From the NCBI GenBank assembly GCA_030998225.1, contig JAPYXD010000484.1:2976001-3040000 (forward strand): a DNA stretch of 64,000 nt, read 5' to 3'. Both the position numbers and the translations under genes were made by a program. The DNA comes from Diplolepis rosae (taxonomy: Eukaryota > Arthropoda > Insecta > Hymenoptera > Diplolepididae). This document shows positions 54,451-64,000 of this stretch, in pieces. The notes below the pieces were generated by a model. It had not been told where the DNA came from and ran no database searches. It saw only the letters and a program-made list of their open reading frames with translations. Every line of letters begins with the position of its first letter. Position 1 is the stretch's first letter.

Positions 54451-54879
54451 ATTGTGTTTAGTTACAAAATGTAATCGTCATTCAAAGTTTTGTGCTCTAT
54501 TAAAGAAAATACATTTATCGGTTCTTCAAATAAAAGTAAACCTAACTATTTTTAAATTAAGTTTAAAGGTAGAAATATATTTTGGGGATAATTCATTGCA
54601 ACTAGAATTATAAAATGAAAACTTATTATTATATGTAGATGCAATGGAACTGGTTAAAAAATGCGTAATAGTATAAACTGTGGAACGCACTGTGGAGTTT
54701 TTAAGTGTGATTTTGCGTATACTTCAAAACGTTTAGTAGTCAGTCCTATACTTCTAGAAGACGATGCATAAGCTAATGTACCTCGAACTCTCGTGATTCG
54801 TAGAATTTGGAAGTTTGATCACCATGCCGCCGCACCACGCGTCTCAACTGTCCATGCAGCTTATAACGGCTATTCTCTT

Positions 54880-54970
54880 TTTTTTACTCTAAGCGTGCGT
54901 AGCCGATAGGCTTAATCAGTTATAGCTCACTATGCGTTAGTTATAAGTATAGAGGGTTCGAACCCGCAGA
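54880..54970 (+). other. Possible second tRNA-like scrap
   Basis: The string gagggttcgaacccgcagag (about 54953-54972) has a consensus Pol III B box and T-arm palindrome. Upstream, ttaatcagttatagctcac does not make a convincing D arm. It is listed as a weak candidate only. Confidence 0.25.
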
Positions 54971-56006
54971 GTTTAGGAATAATTTTAATATCGTTTGAAC
55001 AAGCAATTATATGTGTAGTAAGTGTTTGCAATAGTGAGTTAGTGTGTACTTGAAAATAAATTATGTATCAAATGATAATAATATCAAGAATATTTTTTTC
55101 GTTTAAAAATGAGTCATCATTTTAATGGACATTTTTCTAAAGTTTTTAGGCCACTCCAATAGATTATATATTGCTTTCAGTTTCAGATTTTATAGAATTA
55201 TTACTATATTACTAATTAATATAATTAATAATATCACACCAAATTTTCACACATTATATCATTATATCCTATAACAGACAGCATTAATTTTTATTCAACT
55301 ATCCTCTTTGTATCATCTAATCTAGAACAAGTTCTCTAAACTTCATAGAACTTGTTTTTTCCGTGTAAATTTTTAATATAATGATTCAGTTGATACAGAA
55401 TCTTTTGCAATTCAATTAATGATAATTACTTTGTTCGAAAAGTTCATACATTGCTCAAATATATTAGTAGTAGCTGTATTTTCTGTGGGCAATGATACTA
55501 AACCCATTTTTCTCCGTGTAAGATATATTTTTGCACGAAATATTTTCAATTTATTGTTAGATAAACACAATATTGCATTGAATGTTGACATCAACGTGCA
55601 TATTATCCAGTACAAAACTTTTAAAGTGTTTAAAAGTCTAAATCAACCTCAAACTGTAATTTGACGTCACTTTCGCCATATTTGTTATCAGGTCGCAATT
55701 ATTTCTTATATCTCTGTTGCAGCTATACTATAATGTCTGGATCAAACAAATAATATCGCTCAAACCGTTAAATTGGTCAAAGATATTTACTTCAGCTGAT
55801 TCAAAGATCTTCTTACATTCACTTGTTCGATCCCAGCTAAATGTCTAGCTGTAACAAGGACTAACTTCCCTGTCACAGCTGCACTTTTTTCCGTGTACCT
55901 CATTGACAATGAACCACCCAATTTCACTATCCATTGTTATACAATTCCAGACAGTGGAACAACAACAGGCCACTTAACTTGAGATAATCATAGTTTCTAA
56001 AAAAAA

Positions 56007-56229
56007 ATGTGACTGCCGTTTGCAACGTTTGTAAACGAAAATACAAAACCAAAATTCCATCATCTGCAAATAAAATTAACAATAATTTACAAACAGTTTA
56101 TATTTTCGTGTATAAATGTTCAAAAAGACAATAAAAGTATTAATCAATCAATCATTTAATAACCAAAGAATCACAATTGAAAAAAAAATTTATTTTTTTG
56201 GCTATAAACGTTGCAAAGGGCAGTTACAT
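56007..56229. mobile_element. 223-bp MITE, TGTAACTGCCG family (copy 2)
   Basis: The ends gactgccgtttgcaacgttt and aacgttgcaaagggcagtta match copy 1 at 38309-38531, as does the interior. The element interrupts the right arm of the palindrome. Flanks read ttctaaaaaaaaa on the left and taaaaaaaatagttaa on the right, whereas the empty left arm (about 52937-52962, inverted) has a single ttctaaaaaaaatataatag. This implies a target duplication of about 8-9 bp, TAAAAAAA(A). The element proper is then TGTGACTG...CAGTTACA. An 8-9 bp duplication excludes Tc1/mariner and piggyBac and would suit hAT, P or Mutator-type groups. Confidence 0.88.
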
Positions 56230-56440
56230 AAAAAAAATAGTTAAAAATATTGAACAACACATGATAATACGCGGAATAATATTTTACAATATTTTCATGA
56301 AAAAAGGCATTGTGAAAGAATAGAAGTTTGTCAATCATTCTAAAGATTATCACTGTTGGTGATATTATCAGGTCTACAAATCAATTAGCTTCGTTCTTTG
56401 GCTAATATTAAAGTTTGATGATAAAAAAAGAAATTGCACT

Positions 56441-56634
56441 TCAGTCGTCAAAGTAGTCTCCTTTGTTTTGTATACATGTCTTCCATCTTGTGGGTAGCTG
56501 GTGGATTCCATCTCTGTAGAAGGATGGATGAATTTTCTAATGCATATTTTGACCTCTTAGATTGATCTGAAGTGTGTATTCGAAAGTTTATATTGAAGCG
56601 ACCGGGATAGATGGTAATCTGCAGGAGCTATAGG
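56441..56634 (-). pseudogene. Mariner transposase C-terminal fragment
   Basis: On the minus strand: PIAPADYHLSRSLQYKLSNTHF, a stop, then in a shifted frame FYRDGIHQLPTRWKTCIQNK and GDYFDD ending at TGA (56441-56443). This is the last third of a mariner transposase including the third catalytic Asp (APADYHL). It is frameshifted. It differs in sequence from the copies at 22.8, 34.4 and 44.7 kb, so it represents another mariner lineage. No termini were recognised. Confidence 0.88.
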
Positions 56635-56639
56635 TCTAC

Positions 56640-57815
56640 TAAATAAGCAGCTGCACACCGTGCCTAATTAGTACAGGGAATATATTGTTTTTCCGAAAAA
56701 ATGTAAAGTCTGATAAATGAAATCCAATCATATAAACTATATGAAATTGTTTTTTAAATAACTCCAAGCTGTTTTTCATGTTTTTTGGCAGTTCAAGTAG
56801 AATTTTGCCTCAAATGTTGCTCTAGTTTCTCCTACTCGAATTTTTGTGATCGTCAGTATTTTTTTTAGTCGCAAGGTAAAAAGAACACAGTTCGACATTG
56901 TGATATCTATTGTTTTTTTAAAGTTATTATATATTAGCTGTGCTGCTAACTTATATACATCGTGTCAAAGAATAAAGATGACGATTCAAAACTACTGTAT
57001 GTGAGGAAAAATCTTGATTCAAAGCAGAATTTTAACTGATTATATATCATCGAACGAAATTAATTTGTGAACCTAATACTTCAAGACTTTATTTAATTTA
57101 CACCAGGTATAATAGAGTGAGATTTGGAACAGTACACATAATATTACGGACTGTCAGAGGCATGTATAACAGATACGTATGTATGGACTATTTAATAGCA
57201 TTACAGCCCGCCTTTTGTTGCGCATATTGAAGGCATCATGTGGTTATTGCATTCAGATACAATAGATACCCTATTCAAACCTGTTCTCAATACACGTTAG
57301 AACGATTTAAGTTCTGGAACAGAACTGAATACGGCATTATACAGAGAGCGGTTGTTACAATCGGCTAGATCGCTGTAGTAATATCTTGTTTAAAGGGTGC
57401 GAACATGCTTCCGTTATATTTCAAACCTACTAATCTCAGAACAGATTTTATTTATTTCCGTTTATTAACATTATGAAGAGAGACCTTAAATTTTCCCAAT
57501 TAATTTTTATCTTAGTTAAATTCAGTTATTTCTCTCCAATCTTTTAACTTCGAATTCACTTAATTTGCCTATTCATTTTATACGTTTTGTATTCTGTCTG
57601 ATTCTCTAGAGACCAAATCAAATTCAATTCAATTGTAGTAAATTTGTTGACTCAACTTGACTATTTCTGTTTGGAAGTTCAGAAGCTTCAAAAATACATC
57701 TAACAACATCATTTTGTAAGAGCAATTCTTGACTTGTTAATGACCAAAAAATTCATATTTAAATGCGTTCAATGAGTTATATGATTAAAATAGAGTATTT
57801 TCTTCTCCATATATA
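56640..57815. other. Non-coding stretch
   Basis: No exon, RNA gene or bounded repeat recognised. Confidence 0.4.
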
Positions 57816-57980
57816 TTTACAGTCCTAAACGTTCATTGAATGATGACATTTAACTTGAAAAGTAGCGTATATTTTGTAACAGATTTTATATTTCAAGGGC
57901 CTTGATTATAGATACAATAAAAAATTTTGTTTTTAAAAAAATCTTTTTTTCATCGTTCAATGAACATCTAGAAATGTAAA
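57816..57980. mobile_element. MITE, ttcattgaacg family (second copy)
   Basis: Ends tttacagtcctaaacgttca and tgaacatctagaaatgtaaa are inverted and match the 41756-41956 element, as does internal text (tatatttcaagggcc). Left TA is at 57814-57815; the right TA is not preserved. It is about 165 bp, shorter than the first copy. Confidence 0.75.
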
Positions 57981-59395
57981 TGCATTTTCTCGACTTCAAT
58001 TGGCTAGGTGCTATTTTAGCATAATCTAGGATAAACCAATGATTGCATTAAAATCGATTGCTTGTCGACAAACTGGATCAGCGTTCTACAATTTTATTTA
58101 TCACTCGATTCTAGTGAAAACTGTTACTTTCGGAGTTTATCACAATGCGACTGATTTACTCGATCCAACCTCGCTCACGCCATGTACCAATAATGAGATT
58201 CCTCGCGATTCTCTCTTTCAGGTGCTATAGAATATCCTGTCTAATTAATCGAGAGTCATTTGTATCTCAACTGGAAAACTCTGAGTGAATCTACTTAAAT
58301 GAGCTCGAATAAAAAGTGTTGAGGAATTTTATTGCTTATATCGGAATCTATTCGACCACGAAGAAGATCTTTTGGGATCATGGAGCACGGCACTCTTCTG
58401 TTGCTTTCTTGATTAATTTCAGATAGTGCTCTTGAACACAATTTTCACACAGATCAATAAAAGAAAAACAAATCGAATTTCTTAACGAAAATTGATCTAA
58501 TAACTATTAGAGATTCTACTGCAGTATTCAATTCTCATAACATTCGAATCTGGATTCAGATTAATAAATTATTTTTCACCATGAATGGTGAACAGCTTTC
58601 ACAGCTTTTAGAAATATAGATATTTAATCTCAAGCTGTAATTTCTGTTTAGTCAGGATAAGTCGTGAAAATGATAGGATAGTTACGCTTGGCTCACAAAA
58701 AGTATCACATTGGTAATAAATTCACACGCACGAGACCTTAGCAAGGCGAGATGTGGTCCCAAGACATTTTTTATTTTTCTTGTTCATTATTTGCTCTGCA
58801 TGAGATACAATCTGAGCTGCATTCTCCGAACGGTTTTCATTCTCGAAGTTACGGCTGATCTTAATTATATTGGCACGACTTATTTGTCTTAACACTTACG
58901 TGGTCCAATAACCTGTGCACTGTGCACCTTGTATATGGCACAGAAGTAACATGATTAGAAACTGTATTCCTCCATTGTAATCTCATTGATGTCGTATTAG
59001 TCCCCATGTCACCCTAAAGCAAGCAACCTGCAAAACTAATCTCCTATGCTGCTAGAAACTACTGCTGAGATAATTTAGGGCCATCGATCTTGTCAGGCAG
59101 TTCATATTTATGTTACATGCTAAAAAGAAAATTTTAACATACCAGATTCTAAATGAACGTTTCTAAACATTACTACAGGATGTTCCAAACATTGGAAACA
59201 AGATACTCATTTTTAGGAAAGAACAACTTTTTTTCACTAGTTCTACATTTTCTCTTAAATTACTGAATTTCAAAACTTGGCATTTTAAACGTAAGTTTAT
59301 GATTTACTTACAACTAGTAGTCATTAACGAATTTTGAACAAGTGAAGTTCTAAATTGTAGCGAGTTGGTGAAAAAAAGAGACTTGCTAAAATTCA
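57981..59395. other. Low-repeat stretch, no exon recognised
   Basis: Short open frames at 58039 and 58710 show no domains. No element termini found. Confidence 0.4.
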
Positions 59396-59990
59396 ATAAG
59401 ATGCTTACTGACTTTTGGAAAAGTAACTTCTAGATGTGAGAAAATCGTCGCTCATGATGACGTTTTTAGAATTTAGAACTTGACGTTCTTAACATGGGTT
59501 AATGGTTTTCTCAAGAATGGTAGTCATTCGCTGATTTTTGAAAGATAGAGTTGAAGGTTGTAGCAACTCGAACGAGATAATTTACCAGACATGGGCTATA
59601 AAAAAAAACTATACTAACCTATTCTGTTTCTGTTTAACGCCATTCAGCTTCATGAACTTTACCCAGCGATTAGTCGCTGAAAGTGCCGCAACAATGCGAA
59701 TATCGGAAATCAAAAAAATCTTTTCAAGAAACAAAAAAACGTAACTAGTTACCAGCATCGTTACCAAAAATGTTAAAAGTAATTAGTTACTTACTATAAC
59801 TGCAAATTACAGTCTGAAAAATAAGATGCTTATTAAAGTTTGGAAAAACAAGCCCTAAATGTGAAAAAATAATCACTAATTACAAAATTGCTACAATTAA
59901 AAACTCGACAAATTCTGAAAGTAAGTCGATTCTTTACTCGAAATTGGCTGTTATTCACTGATTTTTTAAAGGTAAAGTTAAAAATTGTAA
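59396..59990. repeat. Diverged direct duplication, period about 425 bp
   Basis: About 59399-59565 (aagatgcttactga, aagtaacttctagatgtgag, gtcattcgctgatttttgaa) is repeated at about 59824-59985 (aagatgcttatta, ctaaatgtgaaaa, gttattcactgattttttaa) in the same order. Intervening text (59590-59820) includes a kttaccagc/agttac-type stretch. It is non-coding. Confidence 0.6.
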
Positions 59991-60069
59991 GACATTACAT
60001 GTTGAGGCTAATCTTTCTTAGATCTGTGATCTTTAATTGTGGTGTGGCTTCATCACCACTTCTTCATTA

Positions 60070-60100
60070 ACATATCATCATCGTCATCATCATCACTTTA
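60070..60100. repeat. (CAT)n microsatellite
   Basis: catcatcatcgtcatcatca, an imperfect trinucleotide run. Confidence 0.9.
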
Positions 60101-63100
60101 TCTAATTCATCCAGCAAACGGTTTCTATTGCACAATTTAATATTTTTGCCTTTTTTTTTGTGGAATCCTACTGGTTACTTTACTCTAAACAGGAGATGCT
60201 AATCTCTCCAAGTAGATATAGTATACTACTTAAGCGTTGAAACCATAAGAGTGAGGAACAGTGTTTAAAGAAGAGGAGAAAAGGCGAATTGAAGATGAGA
60301 ACGCAGGAACAAGAATTTCTCGTAAGGGGTTGTTGATACGAATGTGGCTGTTGCCTTTTGTAATGCCTGATGCATGCTGTCACGCGGGCTACAGGCACAA
60401 GAACATGTCCTTTCCTCCATAAATTTGGCTCTACGAAGTGCTACTAAGCCAACTGCGTCCGCAGCATGCGAGAAATTTATTAAATATTTCTCCATTGATG
60501 TAAGAAAACACGTCGATACCAATCTTCAATCCCGAGTTTAGTAAGCACAACACAACGTAGAATCAACTTCCAGATCAGGAAAATACCAAGACCCTCAACT
60601 CTTCAGATAAATCACGCCTAGTATTCCGAAGTATCTTTGCTACTATTAGTTGACAAATGCATTCAATGATATTATATTTAAAATAAATTAATGCCTCAAA
60701 TGCACTTTCTTTACTAGATATACGTGAAGAATGTAGCAAAGAAAATTCATCCGTTAGGATGATTTTTCTCTATGGTATTTAAAACAGTTATCTGCATCTG
60801 CCCTCAAGAAAAATATTTATTAGTCTAGAAGGGAATACGAATTAGAAGTCAAAGATATTTTAAAATGCAAAAGTGAAGCACCTAAGTGCAAGAAGAAAAG
60901 GGAAGGGAATCTTTGCAGAGAGCAAATCTTGGGAGTATTACATCAAGGATCGATGCTCTGCAGAATATATAGTTTAAAGTTGTTGGTAGGCGATGGAATC
61001 GAATCAAGGAATCACACAGGTCGAAAAGGTTGTCGTTCTAGAAGTAAAATGTCTCGAGACTGGATACTACAAATGGAAGGGCTTAGGGAGAGGGATATAT
61101 GAAGGGGGGGGGGGGGTTCTGATCTGTAGGTGTGAATTAAGAGGCGGGTTGAGCGCCACTACGACGGCATTCCAGGAGGCTGTAGTTCGTTGCATCCAGA
61201 GTATTCGTGTTTGTGTTTGATGTGAATACAGTACACCAGTGAAAGCATGTCTCGGAGCCTTATAGTGCCTTTATAGTCAATACACGGCCGCAGTAAATAA
61301 CGCGGAGCCTCTGCTAGGCTCGGACCTTCCACCATCGTCGTGGTTAACGTTCATTATATATGGAACGATAAATCACCAGGAATGGCAAATTTATGTGAAA
61401 GTCAAGCCAGAGAAGGTTCCTTAATTTTCCACTCGATCATATTTGCGAACAAATTTTACTTCATGTCGTTCTTTGGTCTCAAATTCAATGGAGGTACTTC
61501 AAGTTATTGAATCTGACTGTTCCTTGCTTCTATAATTGAGAACTCAGCAATCCTAATACGCTGATATTTGGTGCACTAACTATTGTCAATAATATTTCTT
61601 TAATAATCGTTACAGCAGAAAGCTTTGTAAAGTGACAATTGCCTTGTCATAAATTGGAGTTCCGTATTTTCGAAAACTTATTTTCCAACTTCAATTTCAA
61701 TATTTAAAAGCGCAAATCAGCTTCCCAAGTATTTTTAATCCCAAGATATTCTTGAATCTTAAATTAGTATTATTTTACAATTAATTACCTATTTAAAAAG
61801 ATTTACTCTTTATGCATTTTTGTTGATTCAGTTATTTGTAGCCGAAACGTTTTATGAGGCCTACCACATTACAGCTTAGTAAACGTGGTTTCGTTTGGAA
61901 AAGCCACGCGTGCGCACATCTATTAACGGATGGTAGTATTTGCTTAAGCTGATTTAGAAGCGAAGTGCTCGCATAATTGTATTGAATGCTCTTGAAAGCG
62001 AGTTCGTTGCAGGAAAACATGATCACTACGCTTTACCTGTTGGGCATCCTCTCGTTTGACGGGTTTTACACAAGCAGCCGTCGCGTCGTACTCTCGATTT
62101 CAAGATGGCCAGAGACTACTGTTTGCCAACTGATCAAACGGGTTTGCAGCTTTACTTCTCGACATTTACCATTTGCTTGACCTGGATTAGTTCCACGACT
62201 CAACTCCGCAATGTCGAATCCTTAAACGTTCTCGTTTTTATAACTTTTCAAAATGAGGCCTTGTAGTGACATCTATTAAATTTTAATTGTAAGCACAATC
62301 GTAAATCGACAGTTAGAAGATAGTAAACCTTTGAATTGTATTCTAAGCCTTGATCATTAAAGAATCCTTTATTATAATATCTTCCATGATTATGATGGAT
62401 CACTAAATCATAAATAGAAAACCATAAACTCTTGATTATAAGCACGTGAGGTAAACTTGATTAGGATTGATAAGTAGTTATACACATTTCCTCAACATAT
62501 ATTCCTTCCTACGTTTTTAATTCTTTAGTTTAAGATCTCCGGTTCTTGAAAATAGATGATGAACTAATTATAGTTCCTTGCAGGAGGTCGTTACATCAAA
62601 CTTGTTAGTATTATGGAATGATGTACAGAAAATCGTTTTAACGTTTTAAGTCAGGAGATACTTAATGTCAAAAAGAACTTGTAACCATTTCTTGGTTAGA
62701 ATGGTAAGCCATCTTCCCTTGTCGATAAAGCTTGAGCTAATCTTTTTGCTTAACGCTAACACTCGAAATCATGAACCTTCAAGTATTCGCGCGTGGCCCG
62801 ACCAATCCCATTCATGTAATAAACCTTATCCTTGCTGAAAAATTGCATTGTACCTCTAAATCCTTAATCCCTTTCAACTAATTCCTGTTACCGATTTTAT
62901 ATTCGCAATCCGTTAGGGAGGCTGTTAAATGATAACGCAATCCATAATGTGTAGAAAAATCTTTGATATTACTTATGCTTGGTGCTATCTTGAGGAAATA
63001 AAGGATAATAATCTTCCCCTTATATATTATTCAGCAGTGCGAATTAGCAGGAGAAGTCAGATAAGAATAGAATGAAGTCATTGGAGTGTCCTGAAGAGAT

Positions 63101-64000
63101 AATCAGATTGCGAATTCTTCCTTAAGTGCAGCTGGTATCTGAATGAAGCTCATGATCTTTTATAATTTCATAAGCTTAGTGTGGTCATTTTATACATGTG
63201 CATGAGTGATTGAGTAAATTCATTGAGATTTTAGTGCTTTTGAATCATGCAACTGGAATAAACAATATTTTTCTTTATGATAGACTTCATCTTAACTCTA
63301 TTTCAGCCTTAATTACCGTTATCGAGAAAAATCAGCAATTCAGGCGTGTAGAGGGGACACTAGAAAGACTGTTCTGAAAAGTAAGAGCTGGAAGAAGGTG
63401 AAAAAGCAAAGCAAAACAAAGTATGGCGAAGTGTAGTGTCAATCAAGTGGTTTGACATTCGTTAGTCGCATTTGCCATATATGCGTAAAAGTGAACTTCT
63501 CTTAATTCTCTTGCTTCTTCTTTCTGCTCTTCTTTCTCTTTCATCGTCAGTGCACTGCCATGCGTGACTCAAGGTCACCACAAACTCACGCAGCATTTAC
63601 AATGCTTTTCCATTTGTAGGTATATGTAGATATCGTCGGTTGGGAACAATAAAGTACCTATTCAAAAATTTATTTTTGGTTCTTCGTTTTAAGTTGGTAA
63701 CACTGGCAATATTTAGAAATATAATTTTAAAAATTGTATTCGCTTTCTGCACATGTCGCGGAAAAGAAACCTGAAAAAATGAAATAATTATTTTTATATT
63801 TAAAAAACAGGAATAATATTGACCCTCAATAACACTATTTGTAATGTTGATTGATTGGCTTTAGGGTCCAAAAATGAAAAAGATAGTAGTTTTAATCATT
63901 CCGTATTTTATAAATATTGGACAATCAGAAGACTTTTTGATGATACTTTTTTTAAAAGGAAAACAAATTATCTGATCATTAGACTTCATATAGGCATTTC
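60101..64000. other. Low-repeat terminal stretch, possible regulatory DNA
   Basis: No exon is supported and no bounded transposon was recognised, which sets this stretch apart from the rest of the window. A 14-base G run lies near 61104. At 61255-61380 a less AT-rich patch contains ttatagtcaatacacggccg and cagtaaataacgcgg, which include forkhead-like (GTAAATA) text. About 63852-63878 carries the attggctttagggtcca motif shared with 29.7 and 37.9 kb. A ctcttgcttcttctttctgc tract lies near 63505. Confidence 0.4.

Larger units (their letters stand above)
53858..55895. mobile_element. 2.0-kb TA-flanked insertion with CACGGGAAAAAA / TTTTTTCCGTG ends
   Basis: TA at 53856-53857 and 55896-55897. The intact left palindrome arm reads gaggTAaatg at 53112-53121, while the right arm has gaggTA, then the insertion, then TAaatg (in inverted orientation), which fixes both boundaries and the TA duplication. 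No transposase is present. The interior holds a tRNA-like unit with a 52-bp perfect inverted repeat (54111-54450) and AT-rich text with further cacgg-aaaa-type motifs at about 55354, 55510, suggesting further nesting. Confidence 0.85.
52885..56303. repeat. Large palindrome, right arm split by two insertions
   Basis: The left arm (about 52885-53490) reads straight into its inverse (53491-53857) with almost no spacer; the centre is near 53492. The right arm then continues at 55898-56006 (cattgacaatgaaccaccc mirrors gggtggttcattgccaatg at 53096) and at 56230-56303 (taatacgcggaataatattt mirrors 52889-52912). The interruptions are a 2038-bp TA-flanked element and a 223-bp MITE. The left arm lacks both and preserves the pre-insertion sequence. 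No gene lies in the arms. Confidence 0.85.

Noticed and set aside
1..64000. CRISPR array, toxin-antitoxin, phage or other prokaryotic system
   Set aside because: No regularly spaced identical short repeats, ribosome-binding sites, operons or bacterial protein families are present; splice sites and mariner/MITE content indicate an animal genome.

Overview
This is a eukaryotic, intron-like and repeat-dense window from an arthropod. It is AT-rich with scattered CpG-dense islets. It has no bacterial-style operons, no long intact open reading frame, and nothing that looks like a defence locus or CRISPR array. An insect, plausibly hymenopteran, is inferred from the mariner, piggyBac-like and tRNA-like repeat mix and from the insect-like form of the one conserved host exon. 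The species cannot be fixed from sequence alone.

Host content is sparse. The only confident host coding segment is a 124-nt exon on the + strand (9304-9427). It encodes the C-terminal half of an MBD5/MBD6-type methyl-CpG-binding domain and has good splice sites on both sides. No other exon of that gene could be recognised, so most of the window is probably intron or flank of this gene. Less repetitive stretches (16.4-18.1, 19.0-22.2, 23.9-26.4, 38.5-40.3, 57.0-64.0 kb) may hold regulatory DNA; a pair of POU octamers at 20.97/21.00 kb is the clearest hint.

The rest is a layered record of transposition. 3-4.3 kb: a TA-flanked MITE and repeat debris. 6.5-8.7 kb: a 2.2-kb terminal-inverted-repeat element holding CpG hairpins and a degenerate tandem array. 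10.2-11.9 kb: three MITEs and an inverted tRNA-like pair. 13.1-16.4 kb: a family of TA-flanked elements, one of which (14319-16120) carries a spliced two-exon gene for a SAM-like domain protein and sits inside another copy of itself. 18.1 and 22.7 kb: two defective Tc1/mariner elements. 26.4-28.1 kb: a TTAA-flanked fold-back element with two almost identical 571-bp arms. 33.1-34.4 kb: a decayed copy of a multi-copy animal gene family, abutting a dead mariner. 42.2-44.1 kb: a nest of TTAA-flanked elements. 44.7 kb: a second dead mariner carrying the same 14-nt catalytic deletion as the one at 34.4 kb. 50.3-51.6 kb: a non-LTR retrotransposon with ORF1 but no reverse transcriptase. 52.3-56.3 kb: an inverted-repeat element followed by a large palindrome whose right arm contains two datable insertions, with the left arm preserving both empty sites.

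A tRNA-like repeat recurs at least six times (11.2, 13.7, 22.4, 28.7, 46.0, 54.2 kb), and at least three copies fold as near-complete cloverleaves. No gene set here works together as a pathway. The coherent story is transposon biology: internally deleted passengers, shared inactivating lesions, self-nesting, and an unusual SAM-domain cargo.
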